Shown: positions 18,305-31,509, counted from the stretch's first letter. The stretch: DNA of 53,801 nucleotides from Exiguobacterium sp. SL-9 (GCF_004336985.1 NZ_SJUO01000008.1:1-53801), one strand, 5' to 3'. Numbers and translations: made by a program. Notes: a model not told the origin generated them from the sequence alone.

Positions 18305-18670
18305 ATGGCTTTCAACAAAGAGCAATTCATCGAAGACCTCAAATCAATGACGGTTCTCGAACTTAACGAACTCGTAAAAACAATCGAAGAAGAATTCGGC
18401 GTATCAGCAGCAGCTCCAGTAGCAGTTGCAGGTGCAGGCGCAGCAGCAGCTGAAGAGCAAACTGAATTCGACGTAATCCTCACAAACGCTGGCGCTGGTA
18501 AAATCAACGTCATCAAAGCAGTTCGTGAACTTACAGGCCTCGGTCTTAAAGAAGCGAAAGCACTCGTTGACGGAACTCCGGCTCCAGTCAAAGAAGGCGT
18601 TTCTAAAGAAGACGCAGACGCAGTCAAAGCTAAGCTTGAAGAAGCTGGCGCAACTGTCGAAGTTAAGTAA
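18305..18670 (+). CDS. rplL: 50S ribosomal protein L7/L12
   Basis: Multi-copy stalk protein recruiting translational GTPases. The 121-residue acidic product has an N-terminal dimerisation helix, an alanine-rich hinge at about 37-52, and the globular C-domain with [28 protein letters not shown] precedes ATG. A terminator follows. Confidence 0.98.
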   Translation: MAFNKEQFIEDLKSMTVLELNELVKTIEEEFGVSAAAPVAVAGAGAAAAEEQTEFDVILTNAGAGKINVIKAVRELTGLGLKEAKALVDGTPAPVKEGVSKEDADAVKAKLEEAGATVEVK

Positions 18671-18695
18671 TCCAACTTTTACTTCACAACCTATA

Positions 18696-18724
18696 GAAGC
18701 TCGCTATGGCGAGCTTCTTTTATT
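18696..18724 (+). terminator. terminator after rplL
   Basis: GAAGCTCGC pairs perfectly with GCGAGCTTC around TATG, then TTTTATTT. Confidence 0.93.
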
Positions 18725-18755
18725 TCCTTGAAGAGTGGGTTAGGAGGTTCAATGC

Positions 18756-19352
18756 ATGGGAGATCATTACTATACGAACGACCCTCGTTCGAAAAGTGCC
18801 CCTGAGACATGGACGTACGAGTTACGAGGGAAGACATATCGCTTCACCTCGGACCGCGGCGTGTTCTCGAAAGGATCGGTCGATTTTGGGTCACGTCTCT
18901 TAATCGAATCATTTGAAGTGCCTGATGTTGAAGGGCGCATTTTAGATGTGGGCTGCGGCTACGGTCCGATGGGGATCTCGCTTGCCGACGCCTCTGGGCG
19001 TGAAGCACTCCTCGTCGACGTGAACGAGCGAGCGCTTGCCTTGTCAGAGCAAAACGCCGCCCAGAACGGAGTGACGATCGAGACGCGGCTCAGCCACGCT
19101 TACGACGCGGTCGGTGATGAACAGTTCGCCGCAATCGTGACCAATCCGCCAATTCGGGCCGGGAAGCAAGTGGTCCATACGATTCTGCGAGACGCGCATG
19201 CGCATCTCGTCGTAGGTGGAGCGCTCTATGTCGTCATCCAAAAGAAACAAGGAGCGCCTTCTGCCAAGAAGTTGCTTGAAGATGTATTTGGTCAAGTCGA
19301 GACGGTTGTGAAAGAGAAAGGGTATTTCATTTTCCGAGCAATTCGCTCTTGA
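18756..19352 (+). CDS. RsmC-like class I methyltransferase (YbxB family)
   Basis: The 198-residue single-domain SAM-dependent methyltransferase has motif I DVGCGYGPMG (about 68-77), motif II VDVNERA, and the catalytic NPPIRAGK near residue 131. The NPPI motif and QKKQGAPSAKK toward the end match the YbxB/RsmC family, which in other bacteria methylates guanine N2 in rRNA. The substrate here is inferred. It sits between rplL and rpoB as in Bacillus, after the rplL terminator and without a clear promoter. Confidence 0.88.
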   Translation: MGDHYYTNDPRSKSAPETWTYELRGKTYRFTSDRGVFSKGSVDFGSRLLIESFEVPDVEGRILDVGCGYGPMGISLADASGREALLVDVNERALALSEQNAAQNGVTIETRLSHAYDAVGDEQFAAIVTNPPIRAGKQVVHTILRDAHAHLVVGGALYVVIQKKQGAPSAKKLLEDVFGQVETVVKEKGYFIFRAIRS

Positions 19353-19369
19353 CAAACGGTGAAGTCTTG

Positions 19370-19398
19370 TTGACTCGCTATAACGTATATGCTAACAT
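19370..19398 (+). promoter_or_regulatory. strong promoter of rpoB-rpoC
   Basis: TTGACT (19370-19375), exactly 17 bases, TAACAT (19393-19398) preceded by TGC, an extended -10. The leader to the rpoB start is about 140 bases; it shows no obvious terminator. Confidence 0.85.
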
Positions 19399-19545
19399 TA
19401 TAAAATGCCATTGGAATGGAATTCGCCTTGAACTGCCGCGTTTGCCGCTTTTTAGACGCGGAAAAGAGACGACATTCAATGACAATGTTCGATTATTACG
19501 CCCGAAAAATTCGATAGAGAATTGGGGGTCTGAGAGGTGAATCAG

Positions 19546-22500
19546 TTGACTGGTCAACTTGTTCAGTACGGTCGTCACCGTCAGAGAAGAAGCTTTGCCC
19601 GTATCAGTGAGGTATTAGAGCTTCCGAATTTGATTGAAATTCAAACTGCTTCTTACGAGTGGTTCTTACGTGAAGGATTGAAAGAGATGTTTACGGACAT
19701 TTCGCCAATCTCCGACTTCACTGGAAACCTTGTGCTCGAGTTCATCGATTATTCGCTCAGTGAGCCGAAGTATTCGATCGATGAGTCGAAGGAGCGAGAC
19801 GTAACTTACTCTGCGCCGTTGCGCGTAAAAGTACGTCTGCAAAACAAAGAGACAGGTGAGCTCAAAGAACAAGAAGTATTCATGGGTGATTTCCCGCTCA
19901 TGACAGAATCGGGAACGTTTATCATTAACGGTGCAGAACGCGTTATTGTTTCCCAGCTTGTTCGTTCACCGAGCGTTTACTACAACGCGAAACTCGATAA
20001 AAACGGTAAGCGTGGTTTCGGTGCGACAGTCATTCCGAACCGCGGTGCATGGCTCGAACTTGAGACAGATGCCAAAGATATCGTTTACGTTCGTATCGAC
20101 CGTACCCGTAAGATCCCGGTAACGGTGTTGTTGCGTGCCCTCGGATTCGGTACGGACCAAGAGATTATCGATCTTCTCGGGGATGACGAATATCTTCGTA
20201 ATACCCTTGAAAAAGATAATACAGAATCAACAGAAAAAGCGTTGATCGAAATTTACGAGCGTCTCCGCCCTGGTGAACCACCAACGGTTGAGAACGCGAA
20301 GTCACTTCTCGTATCTCGTTTCTTCGACCCAAAACGTTACGACCTTGCCAACGTCGGTCGCTACAAGATGAACAAAAAACTTCATCTTAAAAACCGTCTC
20401 TTCGGCCAAAAATTGGCCGAGACGCTCGTTGACCCAGAAACAGGCGAAGTCATCGCTGAAGCTGGAACAATCCTCGATCGTCGCAACCTTGACCGCGTTC
20501 TTCCACACTTGGAGAATGGCCTCGGTTATATGGATGCTGAGCCGACAGGCGGCGTCGCTGAAGGTGAACCGTTCGGTCTTCAATCAATCAAAGTTATCTC
20601 ACCAGATGACCCAGATGGAGAGCGTATCTTGAACATTATCGGTAACGGCAATATCGACCGTAGCGTGAAGCACATCACGCCGGCTGATATCATCGCATCG
20701 ATCAACTACTTCTTTAACTTGCTACACGAAGTCGGAACAACAGATGACATCGACCACTTAGGAAACCGTCGTCTTCGTTCAGTCGGAGAACTTCTCCAAA
20801 ACCAATTCCGGATCGGGCTTTCTCGTATGGAACGTGTCGTTAAAGAACGGATGTCGATTCAAGATCAAAATGCGATCACACCACAGGCGCTTATCAACAT
20901 TCGCCCGGTAATCGCATCGCTAAAAGAGTTCTTCGGTAGCTCGCAATTATCACAGTTCATGGACCAAACAAACCCGCTCGCAGAGCTCACGCACAAGCGT
21001 CGTCTCTCTGCACTTGGACCGGGTGGTTTGACACGTGAGCGTGCTGGTTTCGAAGTTCGAGACGTTCACTATTCGCACTACGGTCGGATGTGTCCAATCG
21101 AAACACCAGAAGGACCGAACATCGGTCTCATCAACTCACTTTCGTCTTATGCGAAAGTAAACGAATACGGCTTCATCGAAGCACCGTATCGTCGAGTCGA
21201 CCCAGAAACAGGTCTCGTCACGAGCGAGATTCAATATATGACGGCGGATGAAGAAGATCTCTACGTCGTCGCCCAGGCGAACATGCCGCTCACAGAAGAA
21301 GGCGGTTTCGCCAACGAACAAGTCCTTTGCCGCTTCCGCGGACAAAACTTGTCAGTTGAGCCGAACCGAGTCGATTACATGGACGTATCGCCGAAACAGG
21401 TTGTTTCTGCCGCGACGGCATGTATCCCGTTCCTTGAGAACGATGACTCGAACCGTGCCCTCATGGGAGCGAACATGCAACGTCAAGCTGTACCGCTTCT
21501 TCAACCAGATTCACCGATTATCGGTACTGGGATGGAGTACGTATCAGCGAAAGACTCTGGAGCCGCGATCATCGCGAAATTCCCAGGTGTCGTCGAGCGT
21601 GTCACAGCACGTGAAATCTTGGTCCGCCGCACGTCTGACGTGAACGGTTCTGAGGTATCAGGTGACCTTGACCGCTACAAACTTCAAAAGTATGTCCGTT
21701 CGAACCAAGGGACATGCTACAACCAGAAGCCGATCATCGCTGCTGGTGACCGTGTCGAAAAAGGAGAAATCCTTGCTGACGGTCCATCGATGGATATGGG
21801 TGAGCTCGCGCTCGGCCGTAACGTCGTGGTCGCCTTCATGACATGGGACGGTTACAACTATGAGGATGCGATCATCATGAGTGAGCGTCTCGTGAAAGAT
21901 GACGTGTACACATCGATTCATATCGAAGAGTACGAGTCAGAATCACGCGATACGAAACTCGGACCTGAGGAAATCACACGTGATATTCCAAACGTCGGGG
22001 ATGACGCACTTCGCAACTTGGACGACCGTGGGATCATCCGCATCGGTGCGGAAGTCAAGGATGGCGATATCCTCGTCGGTAAAGTAACGCCTAAAGGCGT
22101 GACTGAATTGACGGCGGAAGAGCGTCTCTTGCACGCGATCTTCGGTGAGAAGGCACGTGAAGTCCGTGATACGTCACTCCGTGTACCAAACGGCGGCGAC
22201 GGCATCATTTTGGATGTCAAAGTGTTCGATCGTGAAAACGGTGACGAACTCTCACCGGGCGTGAACCAAATGGTTCGTGTCTACATCGTTCAAAAACGTA
22301 AGATTCACGAAGGGGATAAGATGGCGGGACGTCACGGTAACAAAGGTGTTATCTCGCGAATCCTCCCTGAAGAAGATATGCCATACATGCCGGACGGCAC
22401 ACCGATTGACATCATGCTTAACCCACTAGGTGTACCATCACGGATGAACATCGGTCAGGTACTCGAACTCCACCTTGGAATGGCGGCTAAAAAGCTCGGC

Positions 22501-23094
22501 ATCAAAGTGGCGACACCTGTATTCGATGGTGCGCGTGAGGAAGACGTATGGGCAACGATTGAAGAAGCTGGAATGGACAAAGATGCTAAGACTCGTCTCT
22601 ATGACGGTCGTACTGGTGAAGCGTTCGATAACCGCGTCTCGGTCGGTGTCATGTACATGATCAAACTCGCGCACATGGTTGATGATAAACTTCACGCTCG
22701 TTCGACAGGACCATACTCGCTCGTCACGCAACAACCGCTCGGTGGTAAAGCACAGTTCGGTGGACAACGTTTCGGTGAGATGGAAGTATGGGCACTTGAA
22801 GCGTACGGCGCAGCCTACACGCTCCAGGAAATCCTTACAATCAAGTCGGATGACACGGTTGGCCGTGTGAAAGCATACGAGGCCATCGTGAAAGGTGAGA
22901 GCGTTCCGAAAGCGGGCGTTCCTGAATCGTTCCGCGTCTTGATTAAAGAGCTCCAAGCGCTCGGTATGGAAGTCAAGATGATGTCTGCGGACGATGAAGA
23001 AGTTGAAATGAAAGATGAAGATGACGACAACATCCCGAACGCAACATCGGCGTTAGAACAAGTCGTTCAACCGACTGTTACGGAAGAGGAATAA
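19546..23094 (+). CDS. rpoB: RNA polymerase beta subunit
   Basis: Catalytic beta subunit; 1182 residues from TTG 19546. I prefer this TTG because AGAGGTGA is five bases upstream and the protein then starts [15 protein letters not shown] as B. subtilis RpoB does. GTG 19537 is the in-frame alternative. The rifampicin pocket is wild type in appearance: Q470, D473, H483, R486 and S488 are present. The acidic C-terminal tail is typical of Bacillota. rpoC follows after 22 bases. Confidence 0.98.
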   Translation: MTGQLVQYGRHRQRRSFARISEVLELPNLIEIQTASYEWFLREGLKEMFTDISPISDFTGNLVLEFIDYSLSEPKYSIDESKERDVTYSAPLRVKVRLQNKETGELKEQEVFMGDFPLMTESGTFIINGAERVIVSQLVRSPSVYYNAKLDKNGKRGFGATVIPNRGAWLELETDAKDIVYVRIDRTRKIPVTVLLRALGFGTDQEIIDLLGDDEYLRNTLEKDNTESTEKALIEIYERLRPGEPPTVENAKSLLVSRFFDPKRYDLANVGRYKMNKKLHLKNRLFGQKLAETLVDPETGEVIAEAGTILDRRNLDRVLPHLENGLGYMDAEPTGGVAEGEPFGLQSIKVISPDDPDGERILNIIGNGNIDRSVKHITPADIIASINYFFNLLHEVGTTDDIDHLGNRRLRSVGELLQNQFRIGLSRMERVVKERMSIQDQNAITPQALINIRPVIASLKEFFGSSQLSQFMDQTNPLAELTHKRRLSALGPGGLTRERAGFEVRDVHYSHYGRMCPIETPEGPNIGLINSLSSYAKVNEYGFIEAPYRRVDPETGLVTSEIQYMTADEEDLYVVAQANMPLTEEGGFANEQVLCRFRGQNLSVEPNRVDYMDVSPKQVVSAATACIPFLENDDSNRALMGANMQRQAVPLLQPDSPIIGTGMEYVSAKDSGAAIIAKFPGVVERVTAREILVRRTSDVNGSEVSGDLDRYKLQKYVRSNQGTCYNQKPIIAAGDRVEKGEILADGPSMDMGELALGRNVVVAFMTWDGYNYEDAIIMSERLVKDDVYTSIHIEEYESESRDTKLGPEEITRDIPNVGDDALRNLDDRGIIRIGAEVKDGDILVGKVTPKGVTELTAEERLLHAIFGEKAREVRDTSLRVPNGGDGIILDVKVFDRENGDELSPGVNQMVRVYIVQKRKIHEGDKMAGRHGNKGVISRILPEEDMPYMPDGTPIDIMLNPLGVPSRMNIGQVLELHLGMAAKKLGIKVATPVFDGAREEDVWATIEEAGMDKDAKTRLYDGRTGEAFDNRVSVGVMYMIKLAHMVDDKLHARSTGPYSLVTQQPLGGKAQFGGQRFGEMEVWALEAYGAAYTLQEILTIKSDDTVGRVKAYEAIVKGESVPKAGVPESFRVLIKELQALGMEVKMMSADDEEVEMKDEDDDNIPNATSALEQVVQPTVTEEE

Positions 23095-23116
23095 GGCGAA
23101 AAGGGAGGTCGGCCCC

Positions 23117-26100
23117 TTGGTAGATGTTAATCGATTTGAATATATGAAAATCGGCTTGGCTTCACCCGAAAAGATCCGTTCGTGGTCTTACGGGGAAGTC
23201 AAAAAGCCGGAAACGATCAACTATCGTACACTCAAACCAGAGAAGGACGGATTGTTCTGTGAACGAATCTTCGGTCCTACGAAAGACTGGGAATGTTACT
23301 GCGGGAAATACAAACGGATCCGTTATAAAGGAGTCATTTGTGACCGCTGTGGCGTTGAAGTGACGAAAGCGAAAGTGCGTCGCGAGCGTATGGGCCATAT
23401 CGAGCTCGCGGCACCAGTTTCGCACATCTGGTACTTCAAAGGGATTCCAAGCCGAATGGGGCTTGTTCTCGATATGTCACCACGTGCGCTCGAAGAAGTA
23501 ATCTACTTCGCGTCGTACGTTGTGACGGAGCCAGGTGACACTCCGCTTGAGAAGAAACAACTTCTCTCGGAAAAAGAATACCGTCTCTACCGTGAAAAAT
23601 ACGGTAGTGACTTCAAAGCAGACATGGGTGCGGAAGCAATCCGGACACTCCTTCAAGACGTACAACTTGAGAAGGAAGTCGGAGAACTCCGCGAAGAATT
23701 GAAGACGGTTCAAGGTCAGCGTCGCACACGTGCGATCAAACGCCTTGAAGTGCTCGATGCATTCTTCACGTCGGGGAATGATCCAGATTGGATGATCCTC
23801 GAAGTACTTCCTGTCATCCCGCCAGAGCTTCGCCCAATGGTGCAGCTCGACGGGGGACGCTTTGCGACTTCTGACTTGAACGATTTGTATCGTCGAGTCA
23901 TCAACCGTAACAACCGTCTCAAACGTTTGCTCGACCTCGGCGCGCCGAACATCATCGTGCAAAACGAGAAGCGTATGCTTCAAGAAGCGGTTGACGCCCT
24001 CATCGACAACGGTCGTCGTGGTCGTCCGGTAACAGGTCCAGGTAACCGTCCGCTTAAATCACTTTCACACATGTTGAAAGGGAAACAAGGTCGTTTCCGT
24101 CAAAACCTTCTTGGTAAACGGGTCGACTACTCAGGACGTTCGGTTATCGTCGTTGGGCCGAACTTGAAGATGTACCAGTGTGGTCTCCCGAAAGAGATGG
24201 CGCTTGAACTCTTCAAACCGTTCGTGATGAAAGAGCTTGTCGGTCGCGGCATCGCATCGAACATCAAGAACGCCAAACGCAAGATTGAGAAGATGCAACC
24301 AGAAATCTGGGGCGTCCTCGAAGAAGTCATTCGTGAGCACCCGGTTCTCTTGAACCGTGCCCCTACGCTTCACCGCTTAGGGATTCAAGCTTTCGAACCG
24401 ATTCTCGTCGAAGGTCGCGCGATTCGCCTTCACCCGCTCGTATGTACGGCTTATAACGCCGACTTCGATGGTGACCAAATGGCGGTCCACGTACCACTTT
24501 CTGCCGAGGCGCAAGCCGAAGCTCGTCTTCTCATGCTCGCAGCGCAAAACATCTTGAACCCGAAAGATGGAAAACCAGTTGTTACACCATCGCAGGATAT
24601 GGTCCTCGGTAACTACTACATCTCGCTTGAACGCGACGATGCCATCGGACAAGGGAAAATTTTGTCGAACGTCAACGAAGCGCTTATCGCGTATCAAAAT
24701 GGCTACGTCCACTTGCATACACGTGTCGCTCTTCCAGCACGTACGCTCAACAACCCGACGTTCACAGATGAGCAAAACGAGAAATTGTTGATCACAACGG
24801 TCGGGAAGATGATCTTCAACGAGATCTTGCCGAACACGTTCCCATACTTGAACGAGCCGACGATGGAAAACTTGCAGGAAGCAACGCCTGACAAGTACTT
24901 CATCGACAAAGGTGCCAACGTGGCGGAAGAAATCGCCTCACGTCCACTCATCGAGCCGTTCAAAAAAGGATTCCTTGGAAAAGTCATCGCGGAAGTGTTC
25001 CAGAAGTTTGAAACGACTGAAACAAGCCGCATGCTTGACCGGATGAAAGATCTCGGCTTCAAACACTCGACGAAAGCCGGTGTGACGGTCGGAATCGCAG
25101 ATATCATCGTTCTTCCGGACAAACAAGAAATCCTCGATGAAGCGCAAACTCAAGTCGATCAAATCATGAAGTCATTCCGTCGCGGTCTCATCACTGAAGA
25201 TGAGCGTTACGAGCGCGTTGTACGCTCTTGGAACGAAGCGAAAGATGAGATTCAATCACGATTGATGAAATCCCTCAATCGCTTGAACCCAATCTTCATG
25301 ATGTCTGACTCAGGTGCCCGTGGTAACGCGTCCAACTTCACGCAGCTCGCAGGGATGCGTGGTTTGATGGCCGCTCCATCTGGTCGCATCATCGAACTTC
25401 CGATCAAATCTTCATTCCGTGAAGGTCTGACGGTACAAGAATACTTCATCTCGACACACGGTGCGCGTAAAGGTCTCGCCGATACAGCCCTTAAGACGGC
25501 TGACTCAGGTTACTTGACACGTCGTCTCGTTGACGTAGCCCAAGATGTCATCATCCGTGAAGAAGATTGTGGAACGGACCGCGGAATCCGCGTCGCCGCC
25601 CTCCGCGAAGGCACGGAAGAAATCGAAAACTTGTATGACCGCCTCGTCGGCCGTACAGCGTTCGAGACAGTGGCACATCCGGAAACGGGTGAAGTCATGG
25701 TCGAGAAGAACCAATTGATCACCGAAGATCTCGCTCGCGACATCGTCGACGCTGGAATCGAACGAGTTGAAATCCGGACAGCCTTTACATGTAACACGTC
25801 ACACGGCGTATGTAAGAAATGTTACGGTCGCAACTTGGCGACTGGCTCGAACGTTGAAGTCGGCGAAGCTGTCGGTATCATCGCCGCGCAATCGATCGGT
25901 GAGCCAGGAACGCAGCTTACAATGCGTACCTTCCACACAGGTGGGGTAGCCGGAGATGATATCACGCAAGGTCTTCCGCGTATCCAAGAGGTATTCGAGG
26001 CTCGTAACCCGAAAGGGCAAGCGGTCATCTCGGAAATCCCTGGTACGGTCATCGACTTTACAGAATCGCGTGACAAGCGTGAACTCACGGTCGAAGGACT

Positions 26101-26716
26101 CAGTGAGACACGTACGTACACGATCCCGTTCGGAGCACGTCTTCGTGTTCAAATCGGAGATACGGTAGAAGCCGGAGAAGTCTTCACGGAAGGTTCGATC
26201 GATCCGAAAGAATTGCTCGCTGTCCGTGGTGTATCTGGTGTTCAAAACTATCTTCTTCAAGAAGTACAAAAAGTTTACCGGATGCAAGGGGTAGAGATCG
26301 GCGACAAACACGTCGAAGTTATGGTTCGCCAAATGCTTCGTCGCGTCAAAGTCATCGAGTCTGGTGACACGCCGCTCCTCCCTGGTTCGCTCGTCGACAT
26401 CAGCGTCTTCAAGGAAGCATGTAAAGATGCGCTCCGCGAAGGCAAGAGCCCGGCAACGGCGAAACCGGTCCTTCTCGGAATCACGAAAGCGTCGCTTGAG
26501 ACAGATTCGTTCCTCTCGGCCGCTTCGTTCCAAGAAACGACTCGTGTATTGACAGATGCTGCCATCAAAGGCAAGCGCGACTATCTCCTCGGACTCAAAG
26601 AGAACGTCATCATCGGGAAACTCGTTCCAGCTGGTACTGGGATGCCGGTTTACCGTGATGTTCAACTCAAAGAAGAAGAGACGAAAGCCGTCCTCGAAGA
26701 CACGACAGTCGAATAA
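23117..26716 (+). CDS. rpoC: RNA polymerase beta' subunit
   Basis: Catalytic beta' subunit of 1199 residues. It has the zinc site C60, C62, C75, C78, the universal catalytic NADFDGD at 447-453, and a second zinc cluster near [12 protein letters not shown]. The TTG start follows AAGGGAGG and gives the family N-terminus [16 protein letters not shown]. In Bacillus an L7Ae-like gene (ybxF/rplGB) follows; here it is absent. Confidence 0.98.
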   Translation: MVDVNRFEYMKIGLASPEKIRSWSYGEVKKPETINYRTLKPEKDGLFCERIFGPTKDWECYCGKYKRIRYKGVICDRCGVEVTKAKVRRERMGHIELAAPVSHIWYFKGIPSRMGLVLDMSPRALEEVIYFASYVVTEPGDTPLEKKQLLSEKEYRLYREKYGSDFKADMGAEAIRTLLQDVQLEKEVGELREELKTVQGQRRTRAIKRLEVLDAFFTSGNDPDWMILEVLPVIPPELRPMVQLDGGRFATSDLNDLYRRVINRNNRLKRLLDLGAPNIIVQNEKRMLQEAVDALIDNGRRGRPVTGPGNRPLKSLSHMLKGKQGRFRQNLLGKRVDYSGRSVIVVGPNLKMYQCGLPKEMALELFKPFVMKELVGRGIASNIKNAKRKIEKMQPEIWGVLEEVIREHPVLLNRAPTLHRLGIQAFEPILVEGRAIRLHPLVCTAYNADFDGDQMAVHVPLSAEAQAEARLLMLAAQNILNPKDGKPVVTPSQDMVLGNYYISLERDDAIGQGKILSNVNEALIAYQNGYVHLHTRVALPARTLNNPTFTDEQNEKLLITTVGKMIFNEILPNTFPYLNEPTMENLQEATPDKYFIDKGANVAEEIASRPLIEPFKKGFLGKVIAEVFQKFETTETSRMLDRMKDLGFKHSTKAGVTVGIADIIVLPDKQEILDEAQTQVDQIMKSFRRGLITEDERYERVVRSWNEAKDEIQSRLMKSLNRLNPIFMMSDSGARGNASNFTQLAGMRGLMAAPSGRIIELPIKSSFREGLTVQEYFISTHGARKGLADTALKTADSGYLTRRLVDVAQDVIIREEDCGTDRGIRVAALREGTEEIENLYDRLVGRTAFETVAHPETGEVMVEKNQLITEDLARDIVDAGIERVEIRTAFTCNTSHGVCKKCYGRNLATGSNVEVGEAVGIIAAQSIGEPGTQLTMRTFHTGGVAGDDITQGLPRIQEVFEARNPKGQAVISEIPGTVIDFTESRDKRELTVEGLSETRTYTIPFGARLRVQIGDTVEAGEVFTEGSIDPKELLAVRGVSGVQNYLLQEVQKVYRMQGVEIGDKHVEVMVRQMLRRVKVIESGDTPLLPGSLVDISVFKEACKDALREGKSPATAKPVLLGITKASLETDSFLSAASFQETTRVLTDAAIKGKRDYLLGLKENVIIGKLVPAGTGMPVYRDVQLKEEETKAVLEDTTVE

Positions 26717-26723
26717 AAACGTC

Positions 26724-26752
26724 TTGACAGCATAGGTTGGCGGTGCTACTAT
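26724..26752 (+). promoter_or_regulatory. strong promoter of the rpsL (str) operon
   Basis: Consensus TTGACA (26724-26729), 17-base spacer, TACTAT (26747-26752) preceded by TGC (extended -10). It begins eight bases after the rpoC stop. Confidence 0.9.
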
Positions 26753-26759
26753 GATTTAG

Positions 26760-27000
26760 TGCCGCCAATCGGTTGTTGTCGATGACAACGGTGTCCAGCA
26801 GTCGGCAAGCTACTCGGACGTCACCCGATCTTTCTTCGGAAAGGTTTGGCTGCTATTATTGCCACTTTCAAGGTATAACTCACGTTTTTGCGAGGTCATG
26901 GAATGCCTACGCCTCGTAAAAGCGTTTCGTTATGACCTTAAATGAACCACCCGGGTCGGTGGGTCTAGAAAATAGCATAATTCAGGAAGGGAGGATCTTC
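26760..27000 (+). promoter_or_regulatory. structured leader of rpsL-rpsG, of unknown type
   Basis: A gene-free leader of about 240 bases with several possible hairpins: GTTGTC/GACAAC (26775-26789), CGAGG (26891) with CCTCG (26912), AGGTCAT (26893) with ATGACCT (26932), and CCACC/GGTGG (26947-26962). The second and third overlap and exclude each other. No U-run terminator is seen. I do not recognise it as a named leader family. Confidence 0.5.
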
Positions 27001-27004
27001 AAAG

Positions 27005-27427
27005 ATGCCTACTATCAACCAGTTAGTCCGTAAAGGACGTAAATCGAAAGTCGTTAAATCTGACTCTCCAGCACTTAACAAAGGTTACAACAGTTTCATC
27101 AAGTCACAAACAAACGTGAGCTCGCCACAGAAACGTGGTGTTTGTACACGTGTTGGTACAATGACTCCGAAGAAACCGAACTCGGCATTACGTAAGTATG
27201 CTCGTGTTCGTTTGACTAACCAAATCGAAGTGACTGCGTACATTCCAGGTATTGGCCACAACCTTCAAGAGCACAGCGTTGTTCTTATCCGTGGAGGACG
27301 TGTAAAAGACTTACCAGGGGTACGTTACCACATCGTTCGTGGTGCGCTTGACACTGCAGGTGTGGACGGACGTATGCAAGGCCGTTCTAAATACGGTACG
27401 AAACGTCCGAAAGCTGCGAAGAAGTAA
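27005..27427 (+). CDS. rpsL: 30S ribosomal protein S12
   Basis: S12 sits at the decoding centre. The 140-residue product has the long Bacillota N-terminus; the loop [11 protein letters not shown] carries K56 and the loop [10 protein letters not shown] carries K101, both the sensitive residues at streptomycin-resistance positions. GGGAGG precedes ATG by eight or nine bases. Confidence 0.98.
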   Translation: MPTINQLVRKGRKSKVVKSDSPALNKGYNSFIKSQTNVSSPQKRGVCTRVGTMTPKKPNSALRKYARVRLTNQIEVTAYIPGIGHNLQEHSVVLIRGGRVKDLPGVRYHIVRGALDTAGVDGRMQGRSKYGTKRPKAAKK

Positions 27428-27475
27428 TTCTCGCGAAACTAAAAACTACTGAAATTTTGAAAGGAGGGTACTCGG

Positions 27476-27943
27476 ATGCGTAAAAACCGTGCAGAACGTC
27501 GTGACGTTATCGCAGATCCGATCTACAACTCGAAATTGGTAACTCGCCTCATTAACCGTGTCATGTTAGACGGTAAAAAAGGTACAGCTCAAACTATCAT
27601 TTACAACGCATTTGGCCTCATCGCTGAACGCTCAGGCAAAGAGCCTATGGAAGTGTTCGAAGAAGCAATGAACAACATCATGCCTGTACTTGAAGTTAAA
27701 GCTCGCCGTGTTGGTGGAGCAAACTACCAAGTTCCTGTTGAAGTTCGTCCAGAGCGCCGTACGACACTTGGTCTTCGTTACCTCGTGAACTACGCTCGTC
27801 TCCGCAACGAGAAAACGATGGAGCAACGTATCGCGAACGAAATCATGGATGCAGCCAACAACACTGGTGCATCTGTTAAGAAACGCGAAGACATGCATAA
27901 GATGGCAGAAGCGAACAAAGCGTTTGCTCACTATCGTTGGTAA
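27476..27943 (+). CDS. rpsG: 30S ribosomal protein S7
   Basis: S7 nucleates assembly of the 30S head and lines the E site. The 155-residue product begins [20 protein letters not shown] and carries [20 protein letters not shown], both strongly conserved. AAAGGAGGG precedes ATG; the gap from rpsL is 48 bases. Confidence 0.98.
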   Translation: MRKNRAERRDVIADPIYNSKLVTRLINRVMLDGKKGTAQTIIYNAFGLIAERSGKEPMEVFEEAMNNIMPVLEVKARRVGGANYQVPVEVRPERRTTLGLRYLVNYARLRNEKTMEQRIANEIMDAANNTGASVKKREDMHKMAEANKAFAHYRW

Positions 27944-27957
27944 GTTAAACGTAAAGA

Positions 27958-28030
27958 CCACTCCACGTCACCAAGCGGTGGCTTAATGGAGTGGCTTTCG
28001 GGTATAATCATATCGTGTGCCAGCACACGA
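27958..28030 (+). other. paired hairpins and possible promoter between rpsG and fusA
   Basis: CCACTCCA (27958-27965) pairs with TGGAGTGG (27987-27994) and encloses CACC/GGTG. A second, perfect hairpin TCGTGTGC-CA-GCACACGA spans 28013-28030. Neither has a U-run, so they are not normal terminators. A perfect TATAAT (28003-28008) lies between them, but only a poor -35 (GGCTTA at 27980) is in range. Confidence 0.55.
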
Positions 28031-28059
28031 AAAACACATGCGGAAGGAGAATACCCAGT

Positions 28060-30138
28060 ATGGCAAGAGAATTCTCCCTAAAGAATACTCGTAACATCGG
28101 GATCATGGCTCACATCGATGCCGGTAAAACGACAACAACTGAACGTATTCTTTATTACACAGGTCGTATCCACAAAATTGGTGAAACTCATGAAGGAGCT
28201 TCACAAATGGACTGGATGGAGCAGGAGCAAGAGCGTGGAATCACGATCACTTCTGCTGCGACAACTGCACAGTGGAATGGCCACCGTGTAAACATCATCG
28301 ATACACCTGGACACGTAGACTTCACGGTTGAAGTTGAACGTTCACTCCGTGTACTTGATGGCGCAGTTGCAGTACTTGACGCTCAGTCAGGTGTTGAACC
28401 ACAAACAGAAACTGTATGGCGTCAAGCGACGACTTACGGTGTTCCACGTGTCGTATTCGTCAACAAGATGGATAAGATCGGTGCGGACTTCTTGTACTCG
28501 GTGAAAACACTTCACGAGCGCTTGCATGCAAATGCACACCCAATCCAACTTCCAATCGGTGCGGAAGACGAATTCAAAGGAATCGTCGACCTCGTCGAAA
28601 TGAAGACGTACATGTACTCGAACGACCTCGGTACTGACATCGAAGTAACAGATGGCTTCCCAGCTGACATGGCTGATGAAGCTGAAGAACTTCGCGGTCA
28701 ATTGATCGAAGCGGTCGCAGACTACAACGAAGAGTTGATGATGAAATACCTCGAAGGCGAAGAGATCTCAATCGAAGAACTCAAAGCTGGTATTCGTAAA
28801 GCAACACTCAGCGTAGAATTCTACCCTGTACTCGTTGGTTCGGCCTTCAAAAACAAAGGTGTTCAATTGATGTTGAACGCTGTTGTTGATTACCTCCCGT
28901 CACCAGTTGACGTTGAGTCAATCAAAGGGATCAACCTCGACACAGAAGAAGAAATCACGCGTGAGCCTTCTGACGAAGCTCCGTTCTCGGCACTTGCGTT
29001 CAAAGTCATGACGGATCCTTACGTCGGTAAATTGACGTTCTTCCGCGTGTACTCTGGTACAGCACAAGCTGGTTCGTATGTGAAGAACTCGACTAAAGGT
29101 AAGCGTGAGCGCCTCGGTCGTATCCTTCAAATGCACGCGAACAGCCGTGAAGAAATCCCAATGGTATTCGCTGGTGACATCGCCGCAGCCGTTGGTCTTA
29201 AAGATACTACGACTGGTGATACGCTTTGCTCAGAGAAAGACAACGTCGTTCTCGAGTCAATGACATTCCCAGAACCAGTTATCTCGGTCGCTATCGAGCC
29301 TAAATCGAAAGCTGACCAAGACAAGATGGGTCAAGCCCTCGCGAAACTCGCAGAAGAGGATCCAACTTTCCGCACTGAAACAAACCAAGAGACTGGTCAA
29401 ACGATCATCTCTGGTATGGGTGAGCTTCACCTTGATATCCTCGTTGACCGTATGCGTCGCGAATTCAAAGTAGAAGCTAACGTTGGTGCACCACAAGTTG
29501 CTTACCGTGAGACAATCCGTGGCGCTGCGAAGATCGATTCGAAATTCGTACGTCAATCAGGTGGACGCGGTCAGTACGGTCACGTTGTCGTAGAATTCGA
29601 GCCGAACGAAGAAGGCGCTGGATTCGCATTCGAGAACAAGATCGTCGGTGGTGTTGTACCACGTGAATACGTCCCAGCTGTTCAAAACGGGATTGAAGAA
29701 GCTCTCGAAAACGGTATCCTCGCTGGTTACCCAGTAGTTGACGTTAAAGCTGCCCTCGTCTTCGGATCGTACCACGATGTCGACTCGAACGAGATGGCGT
29801 TTAAAGTTGCTGCTTCGATGGCGGTTAAACAACTTAAGGAGCAAGCGAAAGCTGTTATCCTTGAGCCAATGATGCGTGTTGAAGTTGTCATCCCAGAAGA
29901 ATACTTGGGAGACATCATGGGTGACGTCACGTCACGCCGTGGACGCGTAGAAGGTATGGAAGCACGCGGTAACGCGCAAGTCGTTAAAGCAATGGTTCCA
30001 CTTTCAGAAATGTTCGGTTATGCGACATCACTTCGTTCACGTACGCAAGGACGTGGAACGTACTCGATGCACTTCGATCACTATGAAGAAGTGCCGAAGT
30101 CAATCGCAGAAGAAATCATCAAAAAAGCGAACGGCTAA
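28060..30138 (+). CDS. fusA: Elongation factor G
   Basis: Translocation GTPase of 692 residues. G1 is AHIDAGKT at 17-24; DTPGHVD and NKMD follow as G3 and G4; domains II-V are complete through the C-terminal [20 protein letters not shown] lies upstream of ATG 28060; a longer in-frame extension would run into the hairpin region and is rejected. Confidence 0.98.
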   Translation: MAREFSLKNTRNIGIMAHIDAGKTTTTERILYYTGRIHKIGETHEGASQMDWMEQEQERGITITSAATTAQWNGHRVNIIDTPGHVDFTVEVERSLRVLDGAVAVLDAQSGVEPQTETVWRQATTYGVPRVVFVNKMDKIGADFLYSVKTLHERLHANAHPIQLPIGAEDEFKGIVDLVEMKTYMYSNDLGTDIEVTDGFPADMADEAEELRGQLIEAVADYNEELMMKYLEGEEISIEELKAGIRKATLSVEFYPVLVGSAFKNKGVQLMLNAVVDYLPSPVDVESIKGINLDTEEEITREPSDEAPFSALAFKVMTDPYVGKLTFFRVYSGTAQAGSYVKNSTKGKRERLGRILQMHANSREEIPMVFAGDIAAAVGLKDTTTGDTLCSEKDNVVLESMTFPEPVISVAIEPKSKADQDKMGQALAKLAEEDPTFRTETNQETGQTIISGMGELHLDILVDRMRREFKVEANVGAPQVAYRETIRGAAKIDSKFVRQSGGRGQYGHVVVEFEPNEEGAGFAFENKIVGGVVPREYVPAVQNGIEEALENGILAGYPVVDVKAALVFGSYHDVDSNEMAFKVAASMAVKQLKEQAKAVILEPMMRVEVVIPEEYLGDIMGDVTSRRGRVEGMEARGNAQVVKAMVPLSEMFGYATSLRSRTQGRGTYSMHFDHYEEVPKSIAEEIIKKANG

Positions 30139-30170
30139 TAACGGTTGTAACGCTGAATTGATTGTTGTAA

Positions 30171-30211
30171 GCTAAGGAGGACGTATGTTAAAAGTAGCCT
30201 ACGTCTTCCTA
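30171..30211 (+). other. hairpin in the fusA-tuf gap
   Basis: CTAAGGAGGACGTA pairs with TACGTCTTCCTAG (one bulged A, one G-T wobble), so an AAGGAGG ribosome site and most of an 11-codon frame lie in its arms. No terminator-like U-run follows. Confidence 0.65.
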
Positions 30212-30220
30212 GTTAAATAA
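30185..30220 (+). CDS. possible 11-residue leader peptide upstream of tuf
   Basis: ATG 30185 reads [11 protein letters not shown] and then TAA. AAGGAGG (30174-30180) lies four bases upstream, a slightly tight but good spacing. The frame sits inside the hairpin at 30171-30211, and tuf starts 32 bases after its stop. It could be a translated leader controlling tuf or simply chance; there is no conservation evidence in the window. Confidence 0.35.
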   Translation: MLKVAYVFLVK

Positions 30221-30252
30221 AAATTAATTGTCTAATAGAGGAGGAATCTAGA

Positions 30253-31440
<1,188 letters not shown>

Positions 31441-31463
31441 TCGATTGATACACTGACCTTTCA

Positions 31464-31498
31464 AGCAGTCCGCATTTTGCGGGCTGCTTTTTTGTTTT
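31464..31498 (+). terminator. terminator after tuf
   Basis: AGCAGTCCGC pairs with GCGGGCTGCT (ten pairs, one wobble, ATTTT loop) and is followed by TTTTTTGTTTT. Confidence 0.95.
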
Positions 31499-31509
31499 GT
31501 GGCGAGACG

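Noticed and set aside
26898-26945. 15-codon frame (ATG to TGA) in the rpsL leader
   Set aside because: The nearest purine-rich stretch (GAGG) is only two bases from the ATG, so there is no workable ribosome site.
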